Of a stretch of DNA of 25,302 nt, positions 17,000-24,037 are shown piece by piece (position 1 is the stretch's first letter; each line of letters opens with the position of its first letter). The stretch covers positions 1 through 25,302 of the IMG/VR virus record IMGVR_UViG_3300025655_005251. One strand, written 5' to 3'. Origin of the DNA: a virus. The position numbers were made by a program, and so were the translations under genes. Below the pieces are notes generated by a model. It had not been told where the DNA came from. It searched no databases and saw only the letters and a list, made by a program, of their open reading frames with translations.

Positions 17000-17281
17000 A
17001 TGGAAGAAACTCAAGAGCAAAATCAACAACCACAACCAATGGGTACTTTGTTTGAAATCATCAACTATTACTCAAACGAAGATTTAAATAAATTTGTTGA
17101 CCAAATGACACAAGAACAAGCATTATATTGTGTTATCCACGCAACACGTTCAGGACACAGAAGAGGGGTTTATGGTATGGAAGAATCGGAAGTAATCTCC
17201 AAAGCCATTAGGGTTTTAACAACCCCACCACCGTTGAGTGAAAATGATTTTCCTGAACCTGAAATACATAAAGCTGAATAA
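17000..17281 (+). CDS. Small phage protein, 93 residues
   Basis: Starts at the ATG at 17000; the open frame extends farther upstream only because it reads through the complement of the neighbouring gene. The protein opens with a Gln-rich MEETQEQNQQPQPMG and then has a helical body (TLFEIINYYSNEDLNKFVDQ and CVIHATRSGHRRG). I do not recognise it. It faces away from the 448-residue gene with a 55-base AT-rich region between them, and it is closed by its own hairpin terminator, so it is probably monocistronic. Confidence 0.68.
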   Translation: MEETQEQNQQPQPMGTLFEIINYYSNEDLNKFVDQMTQEQALYCVIHATRSGHRRGVYGMEESEVISKAIRVLTTPPPLSENDFPEPEIHKAE

Positions 17282-17291
17282 TTTTTAAATG

Positions 17292-17317
17292 GAGGACTTA
17301 TTAGTCCTCTTTTTTTT
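17292..17317 (+). terminator. Rho-independent terminator
   Basis: A perfect 7-bp stem GAGGACT / AGTCCTC with loop TATT is followed by eight T, ending the 93-residue gene. It separates it from the synthetase-like gene. Confidence 0.88.
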
Positions 17318-17364
17318 GCCCAATAAAAACTAAATAAACATAAATAAAAACAAAAAAAACAAAA

Positions 17365-18195
17365 ATGAAAAACACAGAAACGTACAATGAATTAGTTCAG
17401 AAGATGAGACAATTCTTCTTAAACAAAAACTTTAAAGAAGTTCCAACACAAAGTAGATTATCAATTTTGGCCGCATGTGAGAACCCACACTCAATTGCAA
17501 CCTTTAACTACAACGGTGAAATTTGGCCATTACCACAAACAGGTCAAATGTGGTTAGAGTATGAATTACTCAAAAATCCACAATGGGATGGTGTATTTTG
17601 TATATCAACTTCTTACAGACAAGAAAAAAACCCAATACCGGGTAGACATGAATTAATTTTCCCGATGTTTGAATTTGAATCTAAAGGTGGAATTACAGAA
17701 ATGTTAAAACTTGAATCTGAACTTTTAGAGTGGTTAGGGTTTGAGGAACCTGTTGAAGTAACTTATGACGATGTATGTGAAGAGTATGGTGGAGTTGAAA
17801 TATTAGAAAATGAACACGAACAAAGAATGTGGGAAGAAAAAGGACCTGTTATTTCATTACAACATTTTCCTCTAAGAACTAATCCATTTTGGAACATGAG
17901 AAATAAAAGTGGTGAAATCTTCAATAAAGTAGACGTTATCCTTTATGGACAAGAAACCATAGGTTCTGCTGAACGTTCTTGTGATGTAGAAGAAATGAGA
18001 CATATGTTCTACACTATTGAAGATGGTGGATATTCCGCCAAGTTGTTTGAACTATTTGGTAAAGAAAGAGTAGAAAAAGAATTAGAAGAGTTTTTATCTT
18101 TTAGATTTTTCCCTCGTTTTGGTGGTGGAATTGGTATGACTCGTTTAGCGAGAGCATATGAATTAATGAAAGAAGAACAATTAGCTGTAGTTTAA
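17365..18195 (+). CDS. Class II aminoacyl-tRNA-synthetase-like core (AsnRS/AsnA-type)
   Basis: A 276-residue catalytic core without an anticodon-binding domain. Class II motif 2 is visible as STSYRQEKN...GRHELIFPMFEFE (81-105, with R85, E87, R94, H95, E103). Motif 3 is GGGIGMTRLAR (253-263, with R260). The loop GQETIGSAERS (195-205) resembles the Asp/Asn-specific region of AspRS/AsnRS, and WPLPQTGQMWLE (54-65) resembles the GxGQ-type strand. The nearest relatives by pattern are stand-alone asparaginyl-tRNA-synthetase-like enzymes, some of which make asparagine instead of charging tRNA. Missing tRNA-binding parts argue against normal aminoacylation. It is flanked by terminators on both sides and forms its own unit. 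Confidence 0.75.
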   Translation: MKNTETYNELVQKMRQFFLNKNFKEVPTQSRLSILAACENPHSIATFNYNGEIWPLPQTGQMWLEYELLKNPQWDGVFCISTSYRQEKNPIPGRHELIFPMFEFESKGGITEMLKLESELLEWLGFEEPVEVTYDDVCEEYGGVEILENEHEQRMWEEKGPVISLQHFPLRTNPFWNMRNKSGEIFNKVDVILYGQETIGSAERSCDVEEMRHMFYTIEDGGYSAKLFELFGKERVEKELEEFLSFRFFPRFGGGIGMTRLARAYELMKEEQLAVV

Positions 18196-18220
18196 AAAAA
18201 TAAAACATACCAAAATAAAA

Positions 18221-18242
18221 AAGGGGACCGATTGGTCCCCTT
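18221..18242. terminator. Bidirectional terminator
   Basis: The 9-bp stem AAGGGGACC / GGTCCCCTT with loop GATT has an A-run on its left, which becomes a long T-run for minus-strand transcripts. It ends the capsid gene on the minus strand (strong T-run) and the synthetase-like gene on the plus strand (weaker TTTCTATTT tail). Confidence 0.88.
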
Positions 18243-18266
18243 TCTATTTATTCAGTTTGAGTTAAA

Positions 18267-20126
18267 TTATCTCAATTCTCTCAAGTCGAATGTTCTAACA
18301 CCATCAACGATGATTCTACCATAGAAACGGTTGTTAACCATTTTCTTAGCGTATCTTGTCATGATACCCTTGATAGGTGTAAAGTTGAATGGGTTGTACA
18401 TAGTTGGAGTCAACTGAAGAGGTACATATGGTGCGTAAACGTAACCTGTATCCAACAAAGAGTTACCTTTGTGTCCTAACAATACTGTGTTAGGTGGGAA
18501 GTATGGGTCACGGTAAACTTGATATCTACCAGCTAATGTACCAACTCTCTCAATACCCATGTTGTACTGGTCCTGGTCAGGAGATGCATTTGAAACGTGG
18601 AAGTACTCCAAGTCATCAAAGATAGCTGAAATTTCAGAAGATACAACAATCCAGTTAGCTCCACCTCTCAATGTAGATTTGTGAATCTGAGCTGAGATTT
18701 GGTTGATAGCTGTAATCAACGTTTGGTTCCAGTCCTTTTGAGTGTACTGAGTTAATGGATTTGCAGAAGTACCTCTCTTCCATCCGTTGTAATCCCAACG
18801 TAATGTCCAAGCCGCACCTTTTCTCAAATCTCTTAAGATTTCACGGTCAATTTCTGCCGCAACTTGCTCAGACAATAAAGCTGTTAATTCAGCTTCAGCG
18901 TCGATGTTGTGGAAAGCAGAAACGTCTTGTGCTAATTCAGGTGACCATTGAGCTCTCAACTTTCTTTCTGTAACAGAAACAGTTACTGACTCTAAGTCAA
19001 ATGAAACTTCACCAATTTGGTCTTCAAATTCCAAGTTAGCATATACTCTGTATGTTGCGTTGAATGAATTTAACGCAGCTGTAGTGTGAGCGTCACTTGC
19101 AGGTAATGTGTAACCTGAGTAACCATCGATAGAAGCTGCTCCGATAGAAGCTGGAACTTGTGTATCGATTTCTAAGTAAATTACACCGTTAGCATCACAG
19201 ATGTTATCGTATGCACCACCGTTACCTTTGTAAGAACCACTGTAGAATGTAGTTGATTGTTGAGTTCCGTATTGTACAATACCTTTACCGTATTTCTGAG
19301 TAACAACTCTGAAGATAAGGTCACCAGTACCTAAACCTGAGAATGTAGTGTTAGCACTTGAATTAACGTTAATAGTTAAATCAGATAAGAATGATTCGTT
19401 ATCCATTTCTTGACCGTCAGGACCGATAAGTTTACCAGCACCTGCGTTTGAGAAACCTGACAATGCAATGATAACTTTTCTGTGGATAGCTCCACCTGTA
19501 GCAGCACCACCTGTAGTACCACCGTTAGTTGTAGTGTAAAGACCAGCATTCAACTCACCTGTATTTGAGTTCCAAAGTTGAGTTACAGTTGCTACTGTTA
19601 CAGCACTGAACTTACCCTTTGAGTAATCAAATAATCCAGGAGGGTCTAATGAAGGTTCGTTACCTTCGTAGAAACGGTCATACAAGTTCTTACCTGTTGA
19701 GTAACCTGAGTCTGGAGTTTGTGCTCCACCTGCGTTAGGTGCTCCAAAAGGTGCGTAGTGGTTACCACCAGCAGCACTTTCGTTTTGGTATGACTGAATT
19801 TTAGGTACAAAGTAGAACAATTTACCGATAGGTAAGTTCATAGCTTGTACTGATACGATGTCGTTAGCCAACAATTTAGAGAATACTCTTCTCACGATTG
19901 GAAAAACTACAGTTTCGAATGAACCTGAGTTATCTGATGACGACGCTTCGTTGATTAAATGTGACGCTTGGTTTTCGTATAACTGCGCCATGTTTTCTTT
20001 AACGTGACCTTTAAGACCCTCTAAGAATCCTAATTTGTCCCATTTGTTGATTGTGTCTTCTTTGATAACTTTCAAGTGCTTAAGACCGATGTTACCAACA
20101 AGACCTGATTCTAATAATGCTCCCAT
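18267..20126 (-). CDS. Major capsid protein, gp23-like
   Basis: A 619-residue homologue of T4 gp23. Two conserved regions are plain: SFETVVFPIVRRVFSKLLAN and DIVSVQAMNLPIGKLFYF (69-106), and the C-terminal QWSPELAQDVSAF with AEAELTALLSEQVAAEIDRE, the P-domain helix set. A prohead-protease site I-N-E/A lies at 58-61, at nearly the same place as T4 E65/A66, so the mature capsid protein should start at A61. It is longer than T4 gp23 (521 residues); the extra residues lie between the conserved blocks and probably form surface loops. The base composition looks more GC-rich than that of its neighbours by eye, as expected for a very highly expressed gene. It is 26 bases downstream of the scaffold gene. 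Confidence 0.95.
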   Translation of the reverse strand: MGALLESGLVGNIGLKHLKVIKEDTINKWDKLGFLEGLKGHVKENMAQLYENQASHLINEASSSDNSGSFETVVFPIVRRVFSKLLANDIVSVQAMNLPIGKLFYFVPKIQSYQNESAAGGNHYAPFGAPNAGGAQTPDSGYSTGKNLYDRFYEGNEPSLDPPGLFDYSKGKFSAVTVATVTQLWNSNTGELNAGLYTTTNGGTTGGAATGGAIHRKVIIALSGFSNAGAGKLIGPDGQEMDNESFLSDLTINVNSSANTTFSGLGTGDLIFRVVTQKYGKGIVQYGTQQSTTFYSGSYKGNGGAYDNICDANGVIYLEIDTQVPASIGAASIDGYSGYTLPASDAHTTAALNSFNATYRVYANLEFEDQIGEVSFDLESVTVSVTERKLRAQWSPELAQDVSAFHNIDAEAELTALLSEQVAAEIDREILRDLRKGAAWTLRWDYNGWKRGTSANPLTQYTQKDWNQTLITAINQISAQIHKSTLRGGANWIVVSSEISAIFDDLEYFHVSNASPDQDQYNMGIERVGTLAGRYQVYRDPYFPPNTVLLGHKGNSLLDTGYVYAPYVPLQLTPTMYNPFNFTPIKGIMTRYAKKMVNNRFYGRIIVDGVRTFDLRELR

Positions 20127-20152
20127 TTTAGTAATATTTAAATTTTAATTTT

Positions 20153-21505
20153 TTATTTTGTGATTTTATTCATCAAATCCTTCATTCTTAAGAATTGAGG
20201 ATTCTCATAAGTTTTGCTCTCAATAAGATTTGTTGCAGAACCTTTAGAAGGTGACTTCTGTACTTTAGATTCAACTGATTCTTTAACTACAGTTTCTTTA
20301 CCTTCATAATCTTCTTTCAATGTCTTATATAAAGCTTTTGATTCCTTCAATGTTTCAACAGAGTCAAAACGTCTTAGGATGTTTATTTTTTCTTGCTTTG
20401 TAGTTGAGTGTTCTGTGAACAAACGAGTAGCGTAAGCCAAGTTTGAATTAAATACAGCAACTTCATTTAACTTTTCTCTAAAGATGTTCAATGCTTTTCT
20501 GTACTCTTCGTTTTTAGCTCTTAAAGAAGTAACTTCAGCTTTTAACTCACTTTCGTTAACAGGTTTTACTTTCATTTTTGGTAATGACTTCTTAGATGCG
20601 TCATTTCTTGAACCGTTTCCTAAAGTGTGTGCAGCTTCAGTAGTTTCTGCGTCATTCATGTAACCCATACTTTTATCTCCTGAGTATTTTCTATTTCCCA
20701 TAGCTTTTTCCATTCCTTCACTTTCTTTTCTTCTGTCAGCAAATGACTGTTTCATTTTTTTGCCATGGTCTTTCATACCCAAAGAATCGTCAAGGTCTGC
20801 ATTATAACCTTCTTCTACTTCTTCTTCGTTCCATCCTTCATCAACCATTTCGGTATCTTCTTCATCATCCTCTTCACCAATCTCAATCTCGTAAACTACA
20901 TCATCATCACCTTCTTCAACATCCATCATTTCAGATGTCATATCAAGTTCTAATTCTTCGTCTTCTGATTCAGTTTGGATAATGTACTCAACATTTTCTT
21001 CTTCATCATTAAGGTGGATTTCGTCACCGTCTTTTTTAACGATAATTCCGTCTTCATCACCCATTGCTTTGAAAACCTTTAAGATTTCATCGTCAGATGC
21101 TCCTGTTAAGTCAAGAGGAAGTAAAACTTCTTCTTCATCATCAACTTCCAACTCTCCACCAGGTAAGTCCATTCCTAACATGTCACCCATGTCAAGACCA
21201 CCTAATTCATCGTCTTCCATTTCAGAATCTTCATCAGAATCCATGTCACCCATTTCAGGTTCCATTTCAACTTCTTCTTCGTCTTCCATGTCAACGTCAA
21301 CATCTTGTTCTGTTACGTCACCCATTTCGACTTCCGTGTCAACCATTTCATCTTCTTCAGATAATGATTCTTTTACTAATTCACTGATTTCTTCCTTCAT
21401 AGTAGAAGCAAGTATTCCTTTTGCATTCTCAGTTACGGCTTCTTCCAAATTTCTCATTTGTAATAATGCCTCTTCAACTAATGATTTTTTAGTATTTTCT
21501 GCCAT
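20153..21505 (-). CDS. Prohead core scaffold protein, gp22-like
   Basis: A 450-residue protein in the gp22 position between protease gp21 and capsid gp23. Residues about 45-250 are extremely acidic (runs of Glu/Asp with Met), as expected of a scaffold that is later digested. Residues about 320-400 form a helix with heptad spacing (AEVTSLRAKNEEYRKALNIF), typical of scaffold coiled coils, and the C-terminal 20 residues are basic (FLRMKDLMNKITK). It is longer than T4 gp22 (269 residues) because of the acidic middle. Assignment rests on position and composition, since scaffolds diverge quickly. It has its own promoter-like element 33 bases upstream. Opposite-strand open frames over it are composition artefacts. 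Confidence 0.85.
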   Translation of the reverse strand: MAENTKKSLVEEALLQMRNLEEAVTENAKGILASTMKEEISELVKESLSEEDEMVDTEVEMGDVTEQDVDVDMEDEEEVEMEPEMGDMDSDEDSEMEDDELGGLDMGDMLGMDLPGGELEVDDEEEVLLPLDLTGASDDEILKVFKAMGDEDGIIVKKDGDEIHLNDEEENVEYIIQTESEDEELELDMTSEMMDVEEGDDDVVYEIEIGEEDDEEDTEMVDEGWNEEEVEEGYNADLDDSLGMKDHGKKMKQSFADRRKESEGMEKAMGNRKYSGDKSMGYMNDAETTEAAHTLGNGSRNDASKKSLPKMKVKPVNESELKAEVTSLRAKNEEYRKALNIFREKLNEVAVFNSNLAYATRLFTEHSTTKQEKINILRRFDSVETLKESKALYKTLKEDYEGKETVVKESVESKVQKSPSKGSATNLIESKTYENPQFLRMKDLMNKITK

Positions 21506-21537
21506 TTTTTTTATATACGCAAGCGTTTATTTTACTA

Positions 21538-21546
21538 TATAAATAT
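21538..21546 (-). promoter_or_regulatory. Late-promoter-like ATATTTATA element before gp22
   Basis: ATATTTATA on the minus strand, 32-33 bases before the scaffold ATG, followed by AT-rich sequence. It lies between the terminator of the upstream minus-strand genes and gp22, so gp22 and gp23 form their own transcription unit. Confidence 0.58.
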
Positions 21547-21589
21547 TACGACATTTAAAAAAAGTTAATTTTAACATAAAGAGCAAAAA

Positions 21590-21613
21590 AAAATCGGGTA
21601 TTAACCCGATTTT
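21590..21613 (-). terminator. Terminator after the small DUF4494-like gene
   Basis: Stem AAAATCGGGT / ACCCGATTTT (21590-21599 with 21604-21613), loop ATTA. Read on the minus strand it is followed by a long T-run (complement of the A-run before 21590), so it ends transcription of the gp21 unit and isolates gp22-gp23. Confidence 0.85.
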
Positions 21614-21639
21614 AATTTTTATCTGATTGTTGTCAGATA

Positions 21640-21849
21640 TTATTCGTATACTTCATCAATCTTACTTTCAGAAACTGCCGTGATTCTCCAATCGTAGGTA
21701 AATCCTTTGAATTTATTCGTAACTTTTGCCTCAACATCTGTTACGTTATAACCCTTAACAAGTTTCTCTTCTCTGATTTTTTTGATTTTACCACTGTTCT
21801 CGTCAGGTAAATCATACTGAATTTTTGCTACAAAATATTTCTCATCCAT
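21640..21849 (-). CDS. DUF4494-like small protein
   Basis: A 69-residue protein. Its layout, an opening YFVAKIQYD strand, then a KIKKIREEKLVKG strand and NVTDVEAKVTNKF helix, matches the DUF4494 family, which I know chiefly from Bacteroidetes genomes. No function is established. It sits directly downstream of the protease gene (12-base gap) and before a strong terminator, so it is transcribed with gp21. A host-derived origin is possible, but the phage may simply carry its own form; the match is by pattern only. Confidence 0.55.
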   Translation of the reverse strand: MDEKYFVAKIQYDLPDENSGKIKKIREEKLVKGYNVTDVEAKVTNKFKGFTYDWRITAVSESKIDEVYE

Positions 21850-21861
21850 AATTTAAGTTTT

Positions 21862-22590
21862 TTAATACCCTAAATAATCGGATAATTTTTTCATTAAGTC
21901 AAGCGATTTATTTAAACCTTGTCCACCATCTATTCTTGGTTCCTGTGCTCTTAACTTAGTTTCCTCCTCAAGATTCTCTTCGTATTTGTTTTTATCTTCT
22001 TTATTTAAGAACAAATAAGCACCTGGTGTAGATGGTGATGATACTAAGTCAAAACAAATTAATTCAAAATCATCTTGTACTTCATTACGCTCACCTTTTT
22101 TAACTAAAGAACCAACACCACGAGATGATACACCCATTGTAACCCCTTGTCTCATTAAGTTTGCAGCCATGTCACCAGGACAAGAAACAACACCTCTTTC
22201 ATGATAACCAGGAGAAGTTAATAATTTAATTTTACCCATTAAGGTATTACCTTCCCACCACATATCAGTGATAAGGTGAGATACACGGTCTAAATCAATA
22301 AGTGAAGATTCAGGGTGATTTAATTCTGATATAGATAAACCTTTATCGATTGCCTTTCTATAATTTTCAGCTTCTCTACGTAATATTTTTTCAGGATAGA
22401 TACGACCATTTCTGTTTGGCGTATCAAACTTTTGTAATACAGCATAAAAAACAAATGGCTTAGAATGGTCTAATTGACCATATGATTCTTTAATAACTTC
22501 TGCGTTTCTTGAATCATTTGGTGAAATAAAACCAGCATCCCATTCTACTAATATACCTTTTCCTGAATCGTTTGGACCTAATATTTTCAT
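21862..22590 (-). CDS. Prohead core protease, gp21-like
   Basis: A 242-residue homologue of the T4 prohead protease gp21 (serine protease of the herpesvirus-assemblin type). Conserved blocks in order: NGRIYPEKILRREAENY (61-77), ELNHPESSLIDLDRVSHLI (89-107) with the likely catalytic H92, GVTMGVSSRGVGSLVKKG (149-166) with the likely catalytic Ser at 155 or 156, and ELICFDLVSSPSTPGAYL (176-193). It should cut scaffold and capsid proteins after I/L-x-E. It is slightly longer than T4 gp21 (212) because of a Lys/Glu-rich C-terminal tail. A promoter-like element precedes it by 12 bases. Confidence 0.95.
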   Translation of the reverse strand: MKILGPNDSGKGILVEWDAGFISPNDSRNAEVIKESYGQLDHSKPFVFYAVLQKFDTPNRNGRIYPEKILRREAENYRKAIDKGLSISELNHPESSLIDLDRVSHLITDMWWEGNTLMGKIKLLTSPGYHERGVVSCPGDMAANLMRQGVTMGVSSRGVGSLVKKGERNEVQDDFELICFDLVSSPSTPGAYLFLNKEDKNKYEENLEEETKLRAQEPRIDGGQGLNKSLDLMKKLSDYLGY

Positions 22591-22602
22591 TGTATTTTAT
22601 TT

Positions 22603-22611
22603 TATAAATAT
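22603..22611 (-). promoter_or_regulatory. Late-promoter-like ATATTTATA element before gp21
   Basis: The minus strand reads ATATTTATAAAATAAAAT here, 12 bases before the protease ATG; nearly the same bases precede the gene at 24771. Confidence 0.6.
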
Positions 22612-22621
22612 GTTGTATTAC

Positions 22622-23008
22622 TTAATATAGATGTAAAACCACATCATACTCAGTTAAATTATTAGGTAATACTTTCTTTACCATATTATCTATATTCTCA
22701 ACAATGAATATTTTTATCAACATACCTAATGGTAAATCATCAGAAGTATATCCATCAATTATTGAATATATTTTGGCAAATTCACTAACATCAACATTAT
22801 CATGTAATATCTTATTGACTTTAGCTTCTATAGATATATCATCAATATCCCCAACTAATTCTATATCTTTTAAATAAACTTTAGTATTACCATGTTCATA
22901 TACCATTTTACTTGGCATATAATTGTTTAAAACCCCTAACTGGTCTTTTTCTTCAGTTAGGGATTTTTTTATGTTTTTTAATTGTTTTTCTGAAATTACA
23001 ATTTTCAC
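22622..23008 (-). CDS. Hypothetical head-region protein, GTG start
   Basis: A 128-residue protein starting at GTG (23008-23006). I accept GTG because the resulting N-terminus, MKIVISEKQLKNIKKSL, is a pattern often seen at the start of marine phage proteins, and because a promoter-like element sits 13 bases upstream. No domain is recognised; it is acidic with a hydrophobic C-terminal helix. It lies between a 146-residue unknown and the protease in the head cluster. An unusual 9-bp hairpin lies inside its early codons (22934-22962). Confidence 0.62.
   Translation of the reverse strand: MKIVISEKQLKNIKKSLTEEKDQLGVLNNYMPSKMVYEHGNTKVYLKDIELVGDIDDISIEAKVNKILHDNVDVSEFAKIYSIIDGYTSDDLPLGMLIKIFIVENIDNMVKKVLPNNLTEYDVVLHLY
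22934..22962. repeat. Perfect 9-bp inverted repeat inside a coding sequence
   Basis: CCCTAACTG (22934-22942) and CAGTTAGGG (22954-22962) around an 11-base loop. It lies in codons about 16-25 of the 128-residue gene, and seven T follow on the plus strand (22964-22970). It could stall transcription of antisense RNA, or fold in the mRNA to affect translation. Confidence 0.65.
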
Positions 23009-23021
23009 AACAAAGTTTTAT

Positions 23022-23030
23022 AATAAATAT
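23022..23030 (-). promoter_or_regulatory. Late-promoter-like ATATTTATT element
   Basis: The minus strand reads GATATTTATTATAAAA, 13 bases before the GTG of the 128-residue gene and touching the stop codon of the gene upstream. It supports the GTG start. Confidence 0.55.
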
Positions 23031-23470
23031 CAAACTTTGGTTGTTTTTGTTTTTGATAATGTAAAATAGGGTGAAGTGTAAAGTTCATCAGTATAAACAG
23101 AACTTACTATTTTTTTTATTTTATCTCTTAACATAATTGATTTAAAATCTTCATTTTTATTTTTTAAAAATAATGTCATTTCTAAATTTAAAAACGAACG
23201 TTTATCTAATTGTATTCCACTTGTCCTTAAATCTAAATCTACGATTGAATTATTTTCAAATGTAAACATGTCTACACTCTCTAATAAATTATGTTGTATT
23301 TGTCTTTTTAAATTACCCGTTACTCGGTCCCAATTTGATACTTCTTTTGTGGGTTCAACCCATGATTGTATTACAATATAAATTGATTTTAGTTCTTTAG
23401 AATCTACTGTTCCATAAAAACATTTAGCATTTTCAAAAATATTTAATTTTGAAGTTTTTCCTTTTTTCAT
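23030..23470 (-). CDS. Hypothetical head-region protein
   Basis: A 146-residue protein with alternating hydrophobic strands (YIVIQSWVEP, FLNLEMTLFLKN) and a basic C-terminus; I do not recognise the fold. It starts in the region shared with the divergent bS21 gene and precedes the 128-residue gene by 21 bases. Its promoter looks like a host-type element, unlike the other head genes, so it may be made earlier. Position in the prohead gene cluster hints at a virion or assembly role, nothing more. Confidence 0.6.
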   Translation of the reverse strand: MKKGKTSKLNIFENAKCFYGTVDSKELKSIYIVIQSWVEPTKEVSNWDRVTGNLKRQIQHNLLESVDMFTFENNSIVDLDLRTSGIQLDKRSFLNLEMTLFLKNKNEDFKSIMLRDKIKKIVSSVYTDELYTSPYFTLSKTKTTKV

Positions 23471-23504
23471 TCATCTCGCTATTTCTTTTGTTTATTATAT
23501 GTTG

Positions 23505-23536
23505 AAAATATAAAACATTTTTTGTTCTAAGTCAAA
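23505..23536 (-). promoter_or_regulatory. Bacteroidetes-type host promoter
   Basis: On the minus strand, TTTG (23536-23533) is followed after 20 bases by TATATTTT (23512-23505), one mismatch from the TAnnTTTG -7 element. It would drive the 146-residue gene and lies back to back with the bS21 promoter. Confidence 0.5.
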
Positions 23537-23538
23537 AC

Positions 23539-23567
23539 TTGACAAAAGAGAATATATTTATTAAGAT
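23539..23567 (+). promoter_or_regulatory. Promoter region of the phage bS21 gene
   Basis: TTGACA (23539-23544) lies 17 bases before TAAGAT (23562-23567), and an ATATTTATT late-like element (23554-23562) overlaps it. The ATG is only 11-12 bases after the -10 element, so the leader would be a few bases. No Shine-Dalgarno sequence is visible. Confidence 0.5.
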
Positions 23568-23578
23568 AATATTCATCT

Positions 23579-23773
23579 ATGATAGTAATTACAGTCGGTA
23601 AAAACGAAAATATTGAAAGGGCTTTAAAAAGGTATAAGTATAAAGTCATTAAGTCAAAACAAATGGAACAATTACGAGACCGACAGGAGTTTAAAAAGAA
23701 ATGTGTTAAGAAAAGAGAGAAACTAAAAAAAGCCAAATACGTTCAAAAATTAAAAGATAACGAAAGAGATTAA
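23579..23773 (+). CDS. rpsU: Ribosomal protein bS21
   Basis: A 64-residue basic protein matching small-subunit ribosomal protein bS21 along its whole length. It has a short opening strand (MIVITVGKNENIERALKRYK), then the characteristic K/R-rich helices with QLRDRQEF (31-38), and KREKLKKAKYVQKL (45-58), a C-terminal pattern I associate with Bacteroidetes bS21. bS21 binds near the 3' end of 16S rRNA. In Bacteroidetes it is part of the pocket that hides the anti-Shine-Dalgarno sequence. Phage-encoded bS21 is known from several aquatic viruses and is thought to join host ribosomes. This copy is on the plus strand within a minus-strand head module, between its own promoter and a strong terminator. 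Confidence 0.9.
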   Translation: MIVITVGKNENIERALKRYKYKVIKSKQMEQLRDRQEFKKKCVKKREKLKKAKYVQKLKDNERD

Positions 23774-23776
23774 ACA

Positions 23777-23802
23777 AAAAAGTCCCCATTTGGGGACTTT
23801 TT
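23777..23802. terminator. Bidirectional terminator between bS21 and the membrane protein gene
   Basis: GTCCCC / GGGGAC (23782-23787 with 23792-23797), loop ATTT, extended by five A/T pairs on each side, giving a T-run on both strands. It ends the bS21 gene and the convergent minus-strand gene. Confidence 0.9.
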
Positions 23803-23824
23803 AATTTTTAATAGTTTTTAAATA

Positions 23825-24037
23825 TTATTTTTGGAATTTTGAAGTTAACCAATTCTTTAAGATATCCCAGTTACGAGTTGCGAAAACTCCAAATGAAAAA
23901 CCTGCCCAAATCTTATAACCCATAATCCAAAGTACTAAACCTACCAATAGACCTAATACTCCTTCTACACCATTTGCTTCAATCCAATTTTTGCATATAG
24001 CATAGATTTTTTTAATAAATTCTAAAACTTTTTTCAT
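23825..24037 (-). CDS. Small membrane protein in the prohead region
   Basis: A 70-residue protein with a basic, amphipathic first 20 residues and a long hydrophobic segment (GVLGLLVGLVLWIMGYKIW, about 26-44) followed by FSFGVFATRNW. This gives one clear membrane segment, perhaps two, and a basic C-terminus. It could be a holin-like or inner-membrane anchor protein; no family is recognised. It overlaps the 245-residue gene by four bases (ATGA), so the two are translated together, and it ends at the terminator shared with bS21. It occupies the region where T4 carries small prohead genes 67 and 68, but shows no likeness to them. Confidence 0.65.
   Translation of the reverse strand: MKKVLEFIKKIYAICKNWIEANGVEGVLGLLVGLVLWIMGYKIWAGFSFGVFATRNWDILKNWLTSKFQK

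Noticed and set aside
16685-17281. A 198-residue plus-strand gene starting at 16685
   Set aside because: The first 105 codons are the complement of the 448-residue gene. A natural ATG at 17000, after a promoter-like region, gives the real 93-residue gene.
20743-21542. Ser/Pro-, His- and Leu-rich plus-strand open frames over the scaffold gene
   Set aside because: They are the complement of the Glu/Asp-rich codons of gp22, with biased composition and no start context.
23527-23736. Minus-strand open frame opposite bS21
   Set aside because: It is the complement of the Lys/Arg-rich bS21 codons, giving a Phe/Leu/Ser-rich artefact; bS21 has clear family likeness.
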